Origin: Lacisediminimonas profundi
GTDB lineage: Bacteria; Pseudomonadota; Gammaproteobacteria; Burkholderiales; Burkholderiaceae_D
Length of the DNA stretch: 64,000 bases
Assembly (NCBI RefSeq): GCF_008831265.1
Contig: NZ_VTTH01000001.1
Coordinates: 1 to 64,000 of the forward strand
Direction: 5' to 3'
Positions 45,344 to 53,655 of the stretch are shown here, in pieces. The notes beneath the pieces are model-generated. The model saw only the letters and a program-made list of their open reading frames with translations. It was not told the DNA's origin and did not search any database. Each line of letters starts with the position of its first letter. The stretch's first letter is position 1. The translations under genes were made by a program, and so were the position numbers.

Positions 45344-47140
45344 CTATTCGTTGGTGCAACCGAGGACTTCTTCCAGGCTGGTCATGCCTTGCCTGACTTT
45401 CACCAGGCCTGCCTCGCGCAGCGTCTTGACGCCGTCTTTTCTTGCCTGAGCTTCTATTTCCAGCGCCGTTCCCTGGGCCAGGATGATGCTCTCGATCGCT
45501 TCGGAGATCGGCATGATCTGGTAGATGCCGACCCGCCCCTTGTAGCCGCTGCCGCTGCAGCGTTCGCAACCGACCGCCTTGTATGGCGTCCAGCTGCCGT
45601 CGAGTTCATCGTCGCGGAAGCCGGCGGCCAGCAGGGCTTCGTCCGGTATGGTTGTGGGCTGCTTGCAGTGGCACAGGCGGCGCGCCAACCGCTGGGCGGT
45701 GATCATGATGACCGCCGAGGCGATGTTGAATGGCGCCACGCCCATGTTCATCATCCGCGTGATCGTTGCCGGTGCATCGTTGGTGTGCAGGGTCGAGAAC
45801 ACCATGTGGCCGGTCTGCGCAGCCTTGATGGCGATATCGGCTGTTTCCAGGTCGCGGATCTCGCCAACCATGATGATGTCCGGATCCTGGCGCAGGAACG
45901 ATTTCAGCGCGACCGGGAACGACAGGCCGGCGCGGTCGTTGATGTTGACCTGGTTGACGCCGGGCAGGTTGATCTCGGCCGGATCTTCCGCGGTCGAGAT
46001 GTTGATGCCCGGTTTGTTCAGGATGTTCAGGCAGGTGTACAGCGACACGGTCTTGCCGGAGCCGGTCGGGCCGGTCACCAGCACCATGCCGTAGGGCCGC
46101 TGGATCGCCTCCATCAGCAATTCTTTCTGGTCCGGATCGTAGCCGAGCGCGTCGATCCCCATCTGCGCCTGCGTGGCGTCCAGGATACGCATCACGATCT
46201 TTTCGCCGAACAGCGTAGGCAGTGTGCTGACGCGGAAATCGATGGCCTTGGTCTTGGACACTGCCAGCTTCATGCGTCCGTCCTGCGGCACCCGCTTTTC
46301 GGAAATGTCGAGCTTGGAAATCACCTTGATGCGGGAGGCGAGCTTTTCCTTGATCGCCAGCGGCGGCTGGGCGATTTCCCTCAGTATGCCGTCGACCCGG
46401 AAACGGATCCGGTAAAACTTTTCGAAGGGTTCGAAATGCAGGTCGGACGCGCCCATGTTGATCGCATCGATCAGGATTTTTTGCAGGAAGCGGACCACCG
46501 GCGCATCGTCGATGTCGGTGCTGGCCGCGCCATCCGCGGCTGCCTGTGCGAGCTCGTCGCTGCCGAGATCGATGTTTTCGAAATCGTCGCCAATCAGTTC
46601 GTTCAGGTTCTGCTCGGCGCTTTGCGACAGTCGCTCGATCAGTTGCATCAGAGCCGTATGCTCGATGATGACCGGCTCGACGCTCAGTTCGGTCTGGAAC
46701 TTGATCTGCTCGATTGCGTGGGTGTTGGTCGGGTCGGAGATGCCGACCGACAGCTTGTTGCCGCGTTTGGCCAGCGCGATCGCGCGCTGGCTCTGCATCA
46801 GCTTGGGGTCGATCACCTTGTCCGGCAGGGATTGCAGGTTGAACGCCGTGAAGTCGAGCAAGGGATAGCCAAAGGTCTCGGAACAGAACACCGCCAGCGT
46901 GCGCGCCTCGATCACGCCGGCTTGCAGCGCGACGTCGATGAAGGGCGATTTCTCAGCGGCGGCCTTCCTGGAGAGCGTGTCGGCATCTTGCATGCTGATG
47001 CGGCCTGCCTGCAGCAAGGCGCGGGCAAGCGGCGGCATCGGGGTGGCTGAAGCGGAAGGTTGGTGCACGGCCGCCATATAGGTGCTCGGAATGAGGGTCA
47101 GGGGACCTTGGAAGACCCGATTGATGATGCCCGGCAGCAT
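45344..47140 (-). CDS. pilB: Type IV pilus assembly ATPase
   Basis: 598 residues from 47140; an ATG near 47077 (MAAVHQPSAS) would give 577, nearer to the family length. N-terminal MshEN-like domain, then GspE core: Walker A VTGPTGSGKTVSLYTCLN, Asp box and Walker B region IIMVGEIRDLETADIA, His box FSTLHTNDAPATITRMM, and a zinc-binding four-Cys motif (RLCHCKQ with CERCSGSG). It powers pilus extension and couples with PilC. Confidence 0.94.
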   Translation of the reverse strand: MLPGIINRVFQGPLTLIPSTYMAAVHQPSASATPMPPLARALLQAGRISMQDADTLSRKAAAEKSPFIDVALQAGVIEARTLAVFCSETFGYPLLDFTAFNLQSLPDKVIDPKLMQSQRAIALAKRGNKLSVGISDPTNTHAIEQIKFQTELSVEPVIIEHTALMQLIERLSQSAEQNLNELIGDDFENIDLGSDELAQAAADGAASTDIDDAPVVRFLQKILIDAINMGASDLHFEPFEKFYRIRFRVDGILREIAQPPLAIKEKLASRIKVISKLDISEKRVPQDGRMKLAVSKTKAIDFRVSTLPTLFGEKIVMRILDATQAQMGIDALGYDPDQKELLMEAIQRPYGMVLVTGPTGSGKTVSLYTCLNILNKPGINISTAEDPAEINLPGVNQVNINDRAGLSFPVALKSFLRQDPDIIMVGEIRDLETADIAIKAAQTGHMVFSTLHTNDAPATITRMMNMGVAPFNIASAVIMITAQRLARRLCHCKQPTTIPDEALLAAGFRDDELDGSWTPYKAVGCERCSGSGYKGRVGIYQIMPISEAIESIILAQGTALEIEAQARKDGVKTLREAGLVKVRQGMTSLEEVLGCTNE

Positions 47141-47405
47141 TTCTTTTGTAAAGGCATTGTATTTTTATGTTAATTCTTTTCAGGTAATTTGTACGTCCCG
47201 CGCGACAGTTGTGTCTGCTCGACATGCATGACTGCTGCTGCGGGCGAGGTTTTGGTTCGAAAATCGACCATTTGATCTGGTAAAGCGCCGACGGCGGTGT
47301 TCCGCATTTATGATGATGCTTTTGGTCAGCATGCCGGTCTTGCGAATTGCAGGAGCGGCAGCATCTGGTTCAGGTATCCGGATCTTCAGTCAGCACAGAG
47401 ACACA

Positions 47406-48161
47406 ATGCCTATCGACTATGCGCGCAAGCTCACCGGGCGCCACCGCACGCCCGGCGCCAACCGTCATCTGGGAATCGCTCTCGCGTTTGTTGCGGGAGC
47501 GATCAATGCCGGCGGCTTCCTTGCGGTGCATCAGTACACCTCACATATGTCGGGCATTGTTTCGTCCATGGCGGACAACCTCGCCCTTGGGGAATATGGA
47601 CTGGTCCTGAGCGCCGGCGGCGCATTGCTTTCATTCTTGCTGGGCGCGGCGACGTCCTCGATCCTGGTCAACTACGCGCGGCGGCATCGCCTGCGCTCCG
47701 AGTTCGCGCTTCCCTTGCTTTTCGAGGCGGTGTTGTTGCTCGCATTTGGCATCCTGGGGGTACGGCTTTCCGCAGTCGACGTGGTCGTCGTGCTGCCCGT
47801 CACCGTCATGTTGCTGACCTTCCTGATGGGTTTGCAGAATGCCGTCATCACCAAGATTTCAAAGGCCGAGATCCGTACTACCCACATCACGGGCATCGTG
47901 ACCGATATCGGGATCGAACTGGGCAAGCTGGTGTACTGGAACCGGGCTGAAAGGCGTTCGCCAGTATTCGCGAGCCGGGAACGGCTAGCCGTCCTGTGCG
48001 CCCTTGCATTTGCCTTTTTCCTGGGGGGCTATGTCGGGGCAGTGGGTTTCCAGGCCATTGGTTACCTGGCGACCGTGCCGCTTGCGTTCCTGCTGGTGAC
48101 GCTGGCTGGCGTCCCGGTGCTGGACGATTTTGCAATATTCCTGGCCAGGGCGCGGCGCTAG
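47406..48161 (+). CDS. DUF1275 (YoaK-family) membrane protein
   Basis: The ATG at 47406 (MPIDYARKLTGRHRTPGANR) gives 251 residues; the frame is open further upstream without homology. Six or so membrane segments; family signs are FVAGAINAGGFLAVHQYTSHMSG and GLQNAVITKISKAEIRTTHITG. Function unknown. It is divergent from pilB. Confidence 0.87.
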   Translation: MPIDYARKLTGRHRTPGANRHLGIALAFVAGAINAGGFLAVHQYTSHMSGIVSSMADNLALGEYGLVLSAGGALLSFLLGAATSSILVNYARRHRLRSEFALPLLFEAVLLLAFGILGVRLSAVDVVVVLPVTVMLLTFLMGLQNAVITKISKAEIRTTHITGIVTDIGIELGKLVYWNRAERRSPVFASRERLAVLCALAFAFFLGGYVGAVGFQAIGYLATVPLAFLLVTLAGVPVLDDFAIFLARARR

Positions 48162-48208
48162 CACCCTGGCTTGTCGCTTTTCAGTTCCTGCTTTTTAGCT
48201 CCTGCTTG

Positions 48209-48838
48209 TTAGCGCCTGCCCAACTCGTCCTCGATGAACTCCATCCGGTCCTTGCCCCAGAACAGTTCGTCGCCAACAAACATCGCCGGCACGCCAAACA
48301 CACCCCTGGCCAGTCCGCCGTCCGTGCTGCGGGCGAGCTGCTCCCTGATCTCGGCGCTTTCGCATTCAGCTTCAAAGGCATCCGGATCCACGCCCAGCCC
48401 CGCCGCCACCGTCCGCAGTCCCGCGTAATCCGCGACCGAGTGGTCGTCACGTTCCCAGTAAGCTGACATGATGGCGTCCACATAGGCCAGCTCCAGGCCA
48501 TGGCGGCGCATCACCAGCGAACCGCGCAGCGCCCGGCTGGTCTTGATCGGAAAGCGGGTCGGGAAGCGGAACGGCAGCTGGTATTTTTCAGCCCAGCGCG
48601 CGAGGTCGCGCTTGCGGTTGGCGATCTTGGCCGGCGGCTCCTCCATCAATACATAATTGTGCAAGCGGAACACGTGGCCGAGGTTGAACGGATGCAGCAC
48701 CAGTCCGGCATCGTGCCGTGCCAGCACCGGCCGGATCAGCTTCAGCGCGAAATAGGCATTGGTGCTGCCGAGGTCCCAGTACATCTCGACCTCCTTCCTG
48801 ACTTTCTTGCTGCTGCTACTGAGATTGTCTTGTGCCAT
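48209..48838 (-). CDS. 2-hydroxychromene-2-carboxylate isomerase/DsbA-like protein
   Basis: The ATG at 48838 (MAQDNLSSSSKK) gives 209 residues. Thioredoxin-fold kappa-GST type: VEMYWDLGSTNAYFALKLI, SLVMRRHGLELAYVDAIMSA, and GVFGVPAMFVGDELFWGKDRMEFI at the end. Relatives isomerise ring-cleavage products in naphthalene breakdown with glutathione as cofactor. It follows the GST gene by two bases and is the last gene of the operon started at 51992. The true substrate is unknown. Confidence 0.87.
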   Translation of the reverse strand: MAQDNLSSSSKKVRKEVEMYWDLGSTNAYFALKLIRPVLARHDAGLVLHPFNLGHVFRLHNYVLMEEPPAKIANRKRDLARWAEKYQLPFRFPTRFPIKTSRALRGSLVMRRHGLELAYVDAIMSAYWERDDHSVADYAGLRTVAAGLGVDPDAFEAECESAEIREQLARSTDGGLARGVFGVPAMFVGDELFWGKDRMEFIEDELGRR

Positions 48839-48840
48839 GT

Positions 48841-49677
48841 TCAAGCCTGCGTCGATGCTGCGCCGGCGGCGCTGCGTTTTTCCGGCATCGGCCGCGCTGC
48901 CAGCGGTATGCCAAGGTCGAACGAACTGCGCTCGCGCCCGGCCGGCACCGCGCCGTTTCCATAGCCCAGCGCATAGTCGGCATACAGCTTGATGTAGTCC
49001 TCGTCCGGCAGGCTGGTGGCACGTACCACGGGATGGTCTCGCAGGGCGCTGCGCCAGCGTTGAACCCGTTCCAGTTCCGGCCGGGCCGGCAGGCGGAAAT
49101 CCCAGAAGTACTCGGCCAGCACGAAGCGCTGGAAGAAGGGCGCGAAGCTGACCTCGGCCATCGAAAATCCGGGCCACAGGAAGTCGCGCTCCGGGGCGAT
49201 GCGGCGCAGGAAGTTGTCCACCCAGGCCCAGTCGTCCAGCACCGCTTTTTCCACACGCGGCCGGCGTCCTGCATCCTGCTCCATCAGCAAGCGGTACTGG
49301 TTCGGCACGAAACGATTGTTGCAAAAATCGATCAGCAGCCGGGTCTGCGCCTTTTCCCAATGATCGGCCGGGAACAGCGGCGGCTGCGGAAACTCTTCCT
49401 CCAGATATTCATTGATGATGCTTGACTCGTTCAGGGCGCGGCCGCGATGCAGCAGCACCGGCACCTTGCCCAGCGGGTTCAGGGTCAGCAGCTCGGGCGG
49501 CCGCGGCTGCGATATGTCGATTTGCGTGGCCTGGTAGGCGACGCCCTTGTGCCGCAGCACGATCTCGGTGCGCTGGGCGAACGGGCATACGGCCATGCTG
49601 TACAGCACTGGCTTGTCGGCTGCATTTTCGGCTTCTTTGTCGACTGCTGCTGCTACTCCTGCTACTGCGGCGCTCAT
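48841..49677 (-). CDS. Glutathione S-transferase family protein
   Basis: 278 residues. N-terminal thioredoxin domain PVLYSMAVCPFAQRTEIVLR, with a CPFAQR active-site Cys typical of omega/beta-like enzymes, and glutathione-binding NPLGKVPVLLHRGRALNES-S; an all-helical C-terminal domain follows. Its start overlaps the stop of the isomerase at 49674, and it sits between two isomerase-like proteins that need glutathione, which suggests joint action on one pathway. Confidence 0.9.
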   Translation of the reverse strand: MSAAVAGVAAAVDKEAENAADKPVLYSMAVCPFAQRTEIVLRHKGVAYQATQIDISQPRPPELLTLNPLGKVPVLLHRGRALNESSIINEYLEEEFPQPPLFPADHWEKAQTRLLIDFCNNRFVPNQYRLLMEQDAGRRPRVEKAVLDDWAWVDNFLRRIAPERDFLWPGFSMAEVSFAPFFQRFVLAEYFWDFRLPARPELERVQRWRSALRDHPVVRATSLPDEDYIKLYADYALGYGNGAVPAGRERSSFDLGIPLAARPMPEKRSAAGAASTQA

Positions 49678-50291
49678 GCTTGCTTCTCCTGCGCCGCACG
49701 GCGCTCGATGAGCCTTTCGATCAGCATGCCGATGCGGTCGCCACCCCAGAACAATTCGCCGTCGAGCACGAACATCGGCACGCCGAACACGCCCATCGCC
49801 TCGGCTTCGTCGATCACGCGCTCATGCTCGCTGCGGCCCGGCCCTTCGGCCCAGGCTTCATAGGCCGCAGGATCGCCGCCTATGTCGGCAATCAGCGCCT
49901 TCATCGCCGCCAGCGAATCGATGTCCAGCTCGCGCTTCCAGAAGCGCTCGAACACGGTGTCGTTGTAGATGCGAAACAGGCCGTTCTGCTTGGCGAACAG
50001 CAAGCCGGCATTGGCGTAGTAGCCGTTATAGACCCGCTCCGGGCCCTTCAGCACCAGGCCCTGGGCGTTGGCCAGGCGACGCGCATCCATGTAGCTGTAG
50101 CGCACCCGCCGCCACTGATGGGCGTTGCGGGTATCCAATGTGCCGAGATAGTCCTGTATCCGCAGCGTGTATGGATACCAGTCCAGCTCCAGCTGGTACT
50201 CCTCGGCCAGCGCATAGGTGCGATCCTTGGCGACGAAGGCATACGGGCTCTTGTAGTCGGTGTAGACGCGTACCGGGGTTTTCTTTTGCAT
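49674..50291 (-). CDS. 2-hydroxychromene-2-carboxylate isomerase/DsbA-like protein
   Basis: The ATG at 50291 (AGAGAACGT upstream) gives 205 residues. VRVYTDYKSPYAFVAKDRTY is the start of the kappa-GST-type fold, and MGVFGVPMFVLDGELFWGGDRIG the signature loop. It differs strongly from the second copy at 48209, so they are not a recent duplication and may act on different intermediates. Start lies 60 bp after the ligase stop. Confidence 0.87.
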   Translation of the reverse strand: MQKKTPVRVYTDYKSPYAFVAKDRTYALAEEYQLELDWYPYTLRIQDYLGTLDTRNAHQWRRVRYSYMDARRLANAQGLVLKGPERVYNGYYANAGLLFAKQNGLFRIYNDTVFERFWKRELDIDSLAAMKALIADIGGDPAAYEAWAEGPGRSEHERVIDEAEAMGVFGVPMFVLDGELFWGGDRIGMLIERLIERRAAQEKQA

Positions 50292-50351
50292 ACGTTCTCT
50301 TGTCGGTGGTGTCGGTTGGTATAGGTCGGAACAGGTTCGTATCAATTGGTG

Positions 50352-51992
50352 TCAGCTGGCGGGACGCCTGGCGCGCAGGCCGAGTTGATGCAAGTCCAGC
50401 GTATCGGGGGTGACTCCCTGCTCACGCAGCACATGCTTCTGCACTTTCGCGGTCGGCGTCTTGGGCAGGGCGGGCACTACCCGCAGGTAGCGTGGCAGCA
50501 TGAAGTGGGGCAGTCGCGCTTGCAGGTGGGCGAACAGCGCGGCCGGGTCGACCTGCTTGCCATCGGTAGTTGCCACCACCAGCATCACCTCGTCTTCGCT
50601 GAATTCGGACGGCGCCGGGATCGCGGCAACTTCGCGTATTGCGGGGAAGGCCAGCACCTCGGCCTCGACTTCGTGCGAGGAAATGTTCTCGCCGCGGCGA
50701 CGGATGCAATCCTTGATACGGTCCTTGAACAGATAGTCGCCGTCTGCATCGACCGTGAAACAGTCCCCGGTATGAAACCAGCCGTTGCGCCAGGCGCGGG
50801 CAGTGGCGGCATCGTCGCGGTTATAGCCATGGTTCATGGCCCAGGGCTGGTCGGTCCGGATCACCAGTTCGCCAACTTCGCCGGGCGGCACCTCGATATC
50901 GTTCTCGTCGACCAGCCGCAATTGCACACCGGGACGCGGACGGCCGCACACATGCGGCTTGGTCGGGTTCGGTCCGCAGATCAGCGGCGTGCTGATCTCG
51001 GTCATGTTGAACAAGGTGTGGACTTCGACCCCGAATCGTTCAGCGAATTCGGGGCCGATCGCTCCCAGCGGCACGATGAACACCATGCGCAGCGGATGAG
51101 TGCGGTCATCCGGCCGTGGCGCTTGCTTGAGCAGGAAGCTGGCCATCACGCCGAGCAGGAATACGGATGTCACCTGCAGCCGCCGGACCGAATCCCAGAA
51201 GCGCTCGGTGGAAAAGTTGGCGGTGACGCCGATCGAGCCGCCACGGCATAGTGCAGCCGAGGCGATGAAGGCGCCGCCGATATGGAAGATCGGCAGGTGG
51301 AGCAGCTGGCGATCCTGTTGCTGCACGCAGGGCCAGCCGACCGGACCGACCGCGGTGTAGCTGTGGCGATAGGACGCCAGCACGCCCTTTGAGGTGCCGG
51401 TGGTGCCCGAGGTGTAGATGATGAACTGGGTGTCCCAAGGCGCCAGCAGCGGGTCGGGCAGCGCCGTCGGCGCCGGCGTGGTCAGCACGCTGGCCGGATA
51501 TATTGCCCGGCTCGCCGACGGTGCCGCTGTTGGTGTCACTGCATGTGCCGCCGCTTGTGCCTGCACATCGGTCCCGTTCACCACGATAGTCGCCAGTGCC
51601 GGGCCGGCGGCTTCTTCCAGCCGCGGCAGCAGTTCCGGCTCAACCACTGCCAGCCGGGCGCCGGCATTGTCGACCACATGCCGCAACAGGCTGCCCAGGT
51701 AGGCGGTATTGACGGGCACCGCGATGGCGCCGAGGTAGTGCAGTGCGAACATCACCCGCAAGGCAAAACCGCCGTTGCCAAGCATCAGCAGCACTGTGTC
51801 GCCGCGCCCTACGCCGAGCGCGGCCAAGCCATTGGCGGTGCTGCGTACCTTGTCCAGCGTGCTGCGGAAAGTCCAGTCGGCTTCATCCTCGAACGCCGCG
51901 TACACGGCGTCCGGCCGCTCCCGCGCATGGCGTTCCAGTGCATAGCGCAGCACGCATTGTTCGTGGGGCGGAGCGGAACTGCTGGCTTGCAT
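50352..51992 (-). CDS. Acyl-CoA ligase (AMP-forming)
   Basis: Start at the ATG at 51992 (GAGGATATTC upstream), 546 residues; a longer frame reading back into the 10-bp repeat is not credible. Motifs: P-loop IIYTSGTTGTSKGVLAS, NMTEISTP, GWFHTGDCFTVDADGDY, FKDRIKDCIRRRGENISS and Lys in PKTPTAKVQKH. It resembles crotonobetaine/carnitine-CoA ligases (CaiC-like) in length and hinge. First gene of an operon with two isomerase-like proteins and a GST, so an aromatic or cyclic acid could be the substrate. Confidence 0.9.
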   Translation of the reverse strand: MQASSSAPPHEQCVLRYALERHARERPDAVYAAFEDEADWTFRSTLDKVRSTANGLAALGVGRGDTVLLMLGNGGFALRVMFALHYLGAIAVPVNTAYLGSLLRHVVDNAGARLAVVEPELLPRLEEAAGPALATIVVNGTDVQAQAAAHAVTPTAAPSASRAIYPASVLTTPAPTALPDPLLAPWDTQFIIYTSGTTGTSKGVLASYRHSYTAVGPVGWPCVQQQDRQLLHLPIFHIGGAFIASAALCRGGSIGVTANFSTERFWDSVRRLQVTSVFLLGVMASFLLKQAPRPDDRTHPLRMVFIVPLGAIGPEFAERFGVEVHTLFNMTEISTPLICGPNPTKPHVCGRPRPGVQLRLVDENDIEVPPGEVGELVIRTDQPWAMNHGYNRDDAATARAWRNGWFHTGDCFTVDADGDYLFKDRIKDCIRRRGENISSHEVEAEVLAFPAIREVAAIPAPSEFSEDEVMLVVATTDGKQVDPAALFAHLQARLPHFMLPRYLRVVPALPKTPTAKVQKHVLREQGVTPDTLDLHQLGLRARRPAS

Positions 51993-52010
51993 GAATATCC
52001 TCGTCTTCGC

Positions 52011-52117
52011 TGTCGGGCACTGTCGGGCACTGTCGGGCACTGTCGGGCACTGTCGGGCACTGTCGGGCACTGTCGGGCACTGTCGGGCACTGTCGGGCAC
52101 TGTCGGGCACTGTCGGG
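52011..52117. repeat. 10-bp tandem repeat upstream of the ligase gene
   Basis: Ten exact copies of TGTCGGGCAC from 52011 to 52110 and a partial eleventh. It begins 19 bases upstream of the ligase ATG (51992), i.e. in its leader or promoter region, and lies 41 bases from the divergent promoter's -35 box. A 10-base unit is about one helical turn. Confidence 0.95.
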
Positions 52118-52157
52118 TATCAAGGCGCCAGACCTTTTGGAAGCCGGACGCAAGCTG

Positions 52158-52186
52158 TTGACAGGACTTGGGGACTTGCCTATATT
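52158..52186 (+). promoter_or_regulatory. Sigma-70 promoter of the branched-chain-type importer operon
   Basis: TTGACA at 52158-52163 and TATATT at 52181-52186 with a 17-base spacer, a near-consensus promoter pointing at the importer genes 93 bases downstream. Confidence 0.85.
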
Positions 52187-52192
52187 CTCATC

Positions 52193-52208
52193 GTGATTCA
52201 TGAATCAC
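52193..52208. promoter_or_regulatory. Perfect palindromic operator at the transcription start
   Basis: GTGATTCATGAATCAC is a perfect 16-bp palindrome beginning 6 bases after the -10 box, where a bound repressor would block initiation. TetR- or GntR-type repressors use such sites. No matching regulator gene is in the window. Confidence 0.75.
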
Positions 52209-52278
52209 GAATCCCCGTTCACAATCAGGCCGGTCGATTGTAATTCCGTTCGGTCACTCAAAACAAGAGGTGGAGACA

Positions 52279-53559
52279 ATGACAAAAGAGAGCAATTTTT
52301 CCGCACCGGCATCGCTGCCGCGCCGTCGGGCATTGCAGGGCGGCGCTGCGCTGGCGGCAGGTTCGGTGCTGGGATTCCCGGCGCTCGCGAACGCCCAGAC
52401 CAGTCAGAAAATTCGCATCGGCATGCCGACCATCATGACCGGGCGTGTGGCCCAGCTCGGCATTTCGTCGCGCAACGCGGCGCAGATGGAAATCGACCGG
52501 ATCAATGCCGCCGGCGGTTTCAATGGTCGCCAGCTGGAACTGGTCGCGCGCGATTCCAAGGGCCGGCCGGAAGAGTCGTCGCGCCTGACGCGCGACCTGA
52601 TCAACAGCGACAAGTGCGATTTCATCCTGGATGCCGAAGCGTCCAACGGTGCATTTGCGGTGCATGAAGTGGTGCGCGACGCCGGCATCCTGTGCCTGCA
52701 TACCAACTCCGAAACATCGTCGCTGACTGCCGACCCCAAGCTCAAGATCCCGAACGCTTTCCGTGCCTGCCGCCAAGGTGCCCACGACGGCATCGTCGCC
52801 GGCCAGTACGCGGCATTGGTGGCCAAGGAGCGCAAGTACACGCGCTGGATGACCATCGGCCCGGACTATGCCTATGGCCGCGACACCACCCAGCAGTTCG
52901 TGCGCTACCTCAAGCATTTTGCGCCGCAGACACAGATCGTTGCCGACGCCTGGCCCAAGCTGTTCCAGCCGGACTACACCGAATTCATCACCAAGATCCT
53001 GAACCAGAAGCCGCAGGCGCTGTTTACCTGTCTGTGGGGCGGCGACCTGGTGGCCTTCATCGACCAGGGCAACCTGTACGGCCTGTTCAAGGACATCGAC
53101 CTGTTCTCGATCGCGCTGGCGGATTTCACGACCATCAACCAAGTCAAGACCATGCCGCCGAGCGTGCACTCCGGCACCCGCTACCTGTCTGCCTTCCCGG
53201 GCACGAAAGAAAACGCGAAGTGGTCCGCCGACTATACCGAGAAGTTCCGCGATTTCCCGACCAACTGGTCGTGGCAGAATGCCGTTGCCGTGCAAATGCT
53301 GCACGAGGCAATGAAAAAGACCAACTCCACCGACGGCAAGAAGATGGCCGATGCGCTGCGCGGCATGCAGGTCAAGTCGCCGTTCGGCACCAAAGGTGCG
53401 GTCACCATGCGTGCCGGTGACCATACGCTGGTCGACTATGCGACCGGATGGGGCCGCATCAGCAAGAAGCTGCCCTTCATCGAGAAGGCCTGGACCGCCG
53501 ACTGGTCCCAGATCACCGATCTCGAAAACAAGTGGAAGAAAGAGATGGGCTGGGCCTGA
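52279..53559 (+). CDS. Branched-chain-type ABC importer substrate-binding protein
   Basis: The ATG at 52279 (AAGAGGTGG upstream) gives 426 residues with a twin-arginine-like signal (LPRRRALQGGAALAAGSVL, then FPALANA). The type I periplasmic fold is seen in IRIGMPTIMTGRVAQLGISS, AAQMEIDRINAAGGFNGRQL and MTIGPDYAYGRDTTQQFVRY. The many family members for amides and aromatic acids mean the ligand cannot be told. The terminator at 53569 separates it from the permeases. Confidence 0.9.
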   Translation: MTKESNFSAPASLPRRRALQGGAALAAGSVLGFPALANAQTSQKIRIGMPTIMTGRVAQLGISSRNAAQMEIDRINAAGGFNGRQLELVARDSKGRPEESSRLTRDLINSDKCDFILDAEASNGAFAVHEVVRDAGILCLHTNSETSSLTADPKLKIPNAFRACRQGAHDGIVAGQYAALVAKERKYTRWMTIGPDYAYGRDTTQQFVRYLKHFAPQTQIVADAWPKLFQPDYTEFITKILNQKPQALFTCLWGGDLVAFIDQGNLYGLFKDIDLFSIALADFTTINQVKTMPPSVHSGTRYLSAFPGTKENAKWSADYTEKFRDFPTNWSWQNAVAVQMLHEAMKKTNSTDGKKMADALRGMQVKSPFGTKGAVTMRAGDHTLVDYATGWGRISKKLPFIEKAWTADWSQITDLENKWKKEMGWA

Positions 53560-53568
53560 TCCTGGCTG

Positions 53569-53599
53569 GCGCCGGCCGCTGACGGCCGGCGCTTTTTTT
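53569..53599 (+). terminator. Intra-operon terminator after the binding-protein gene
   Basis: GCGCCGGCCG, loop CTGA, CGGCCGGCGC and seven T residues: a strong 10-bp intrinsic terminator 10 bases after the binding-protein stop. Partial readthrough would give more binding protein than permease, a common arrangement in importer operons. Confidence 0.88.
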
Positions 53600-53655
53600 C
53601 CCCATCAGGGCCGCAGGCTTGCGGCCCTTCCTGACGAAATTCACGGAGAATTCGA

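Noticed and set aside
45389-47050. 553-codon plus-strand open frame
   Set aside because: Shadow of pilB, whose Walker motifs and Cys cluster are on the minus strand.
50352-52100. N-terminal extension of the ligase through the 10-bp repeat (repeated PDSARQCPTV)
   Set aside because: The repeat is open in every minus frame because the unit lacks stops; a good Shine-Dalgarno and the conserved start are at 51992.
52011-52117. CRISPR-like array
   Set aside because: Units are 10 bases with no spacers and no cas genes nearby.
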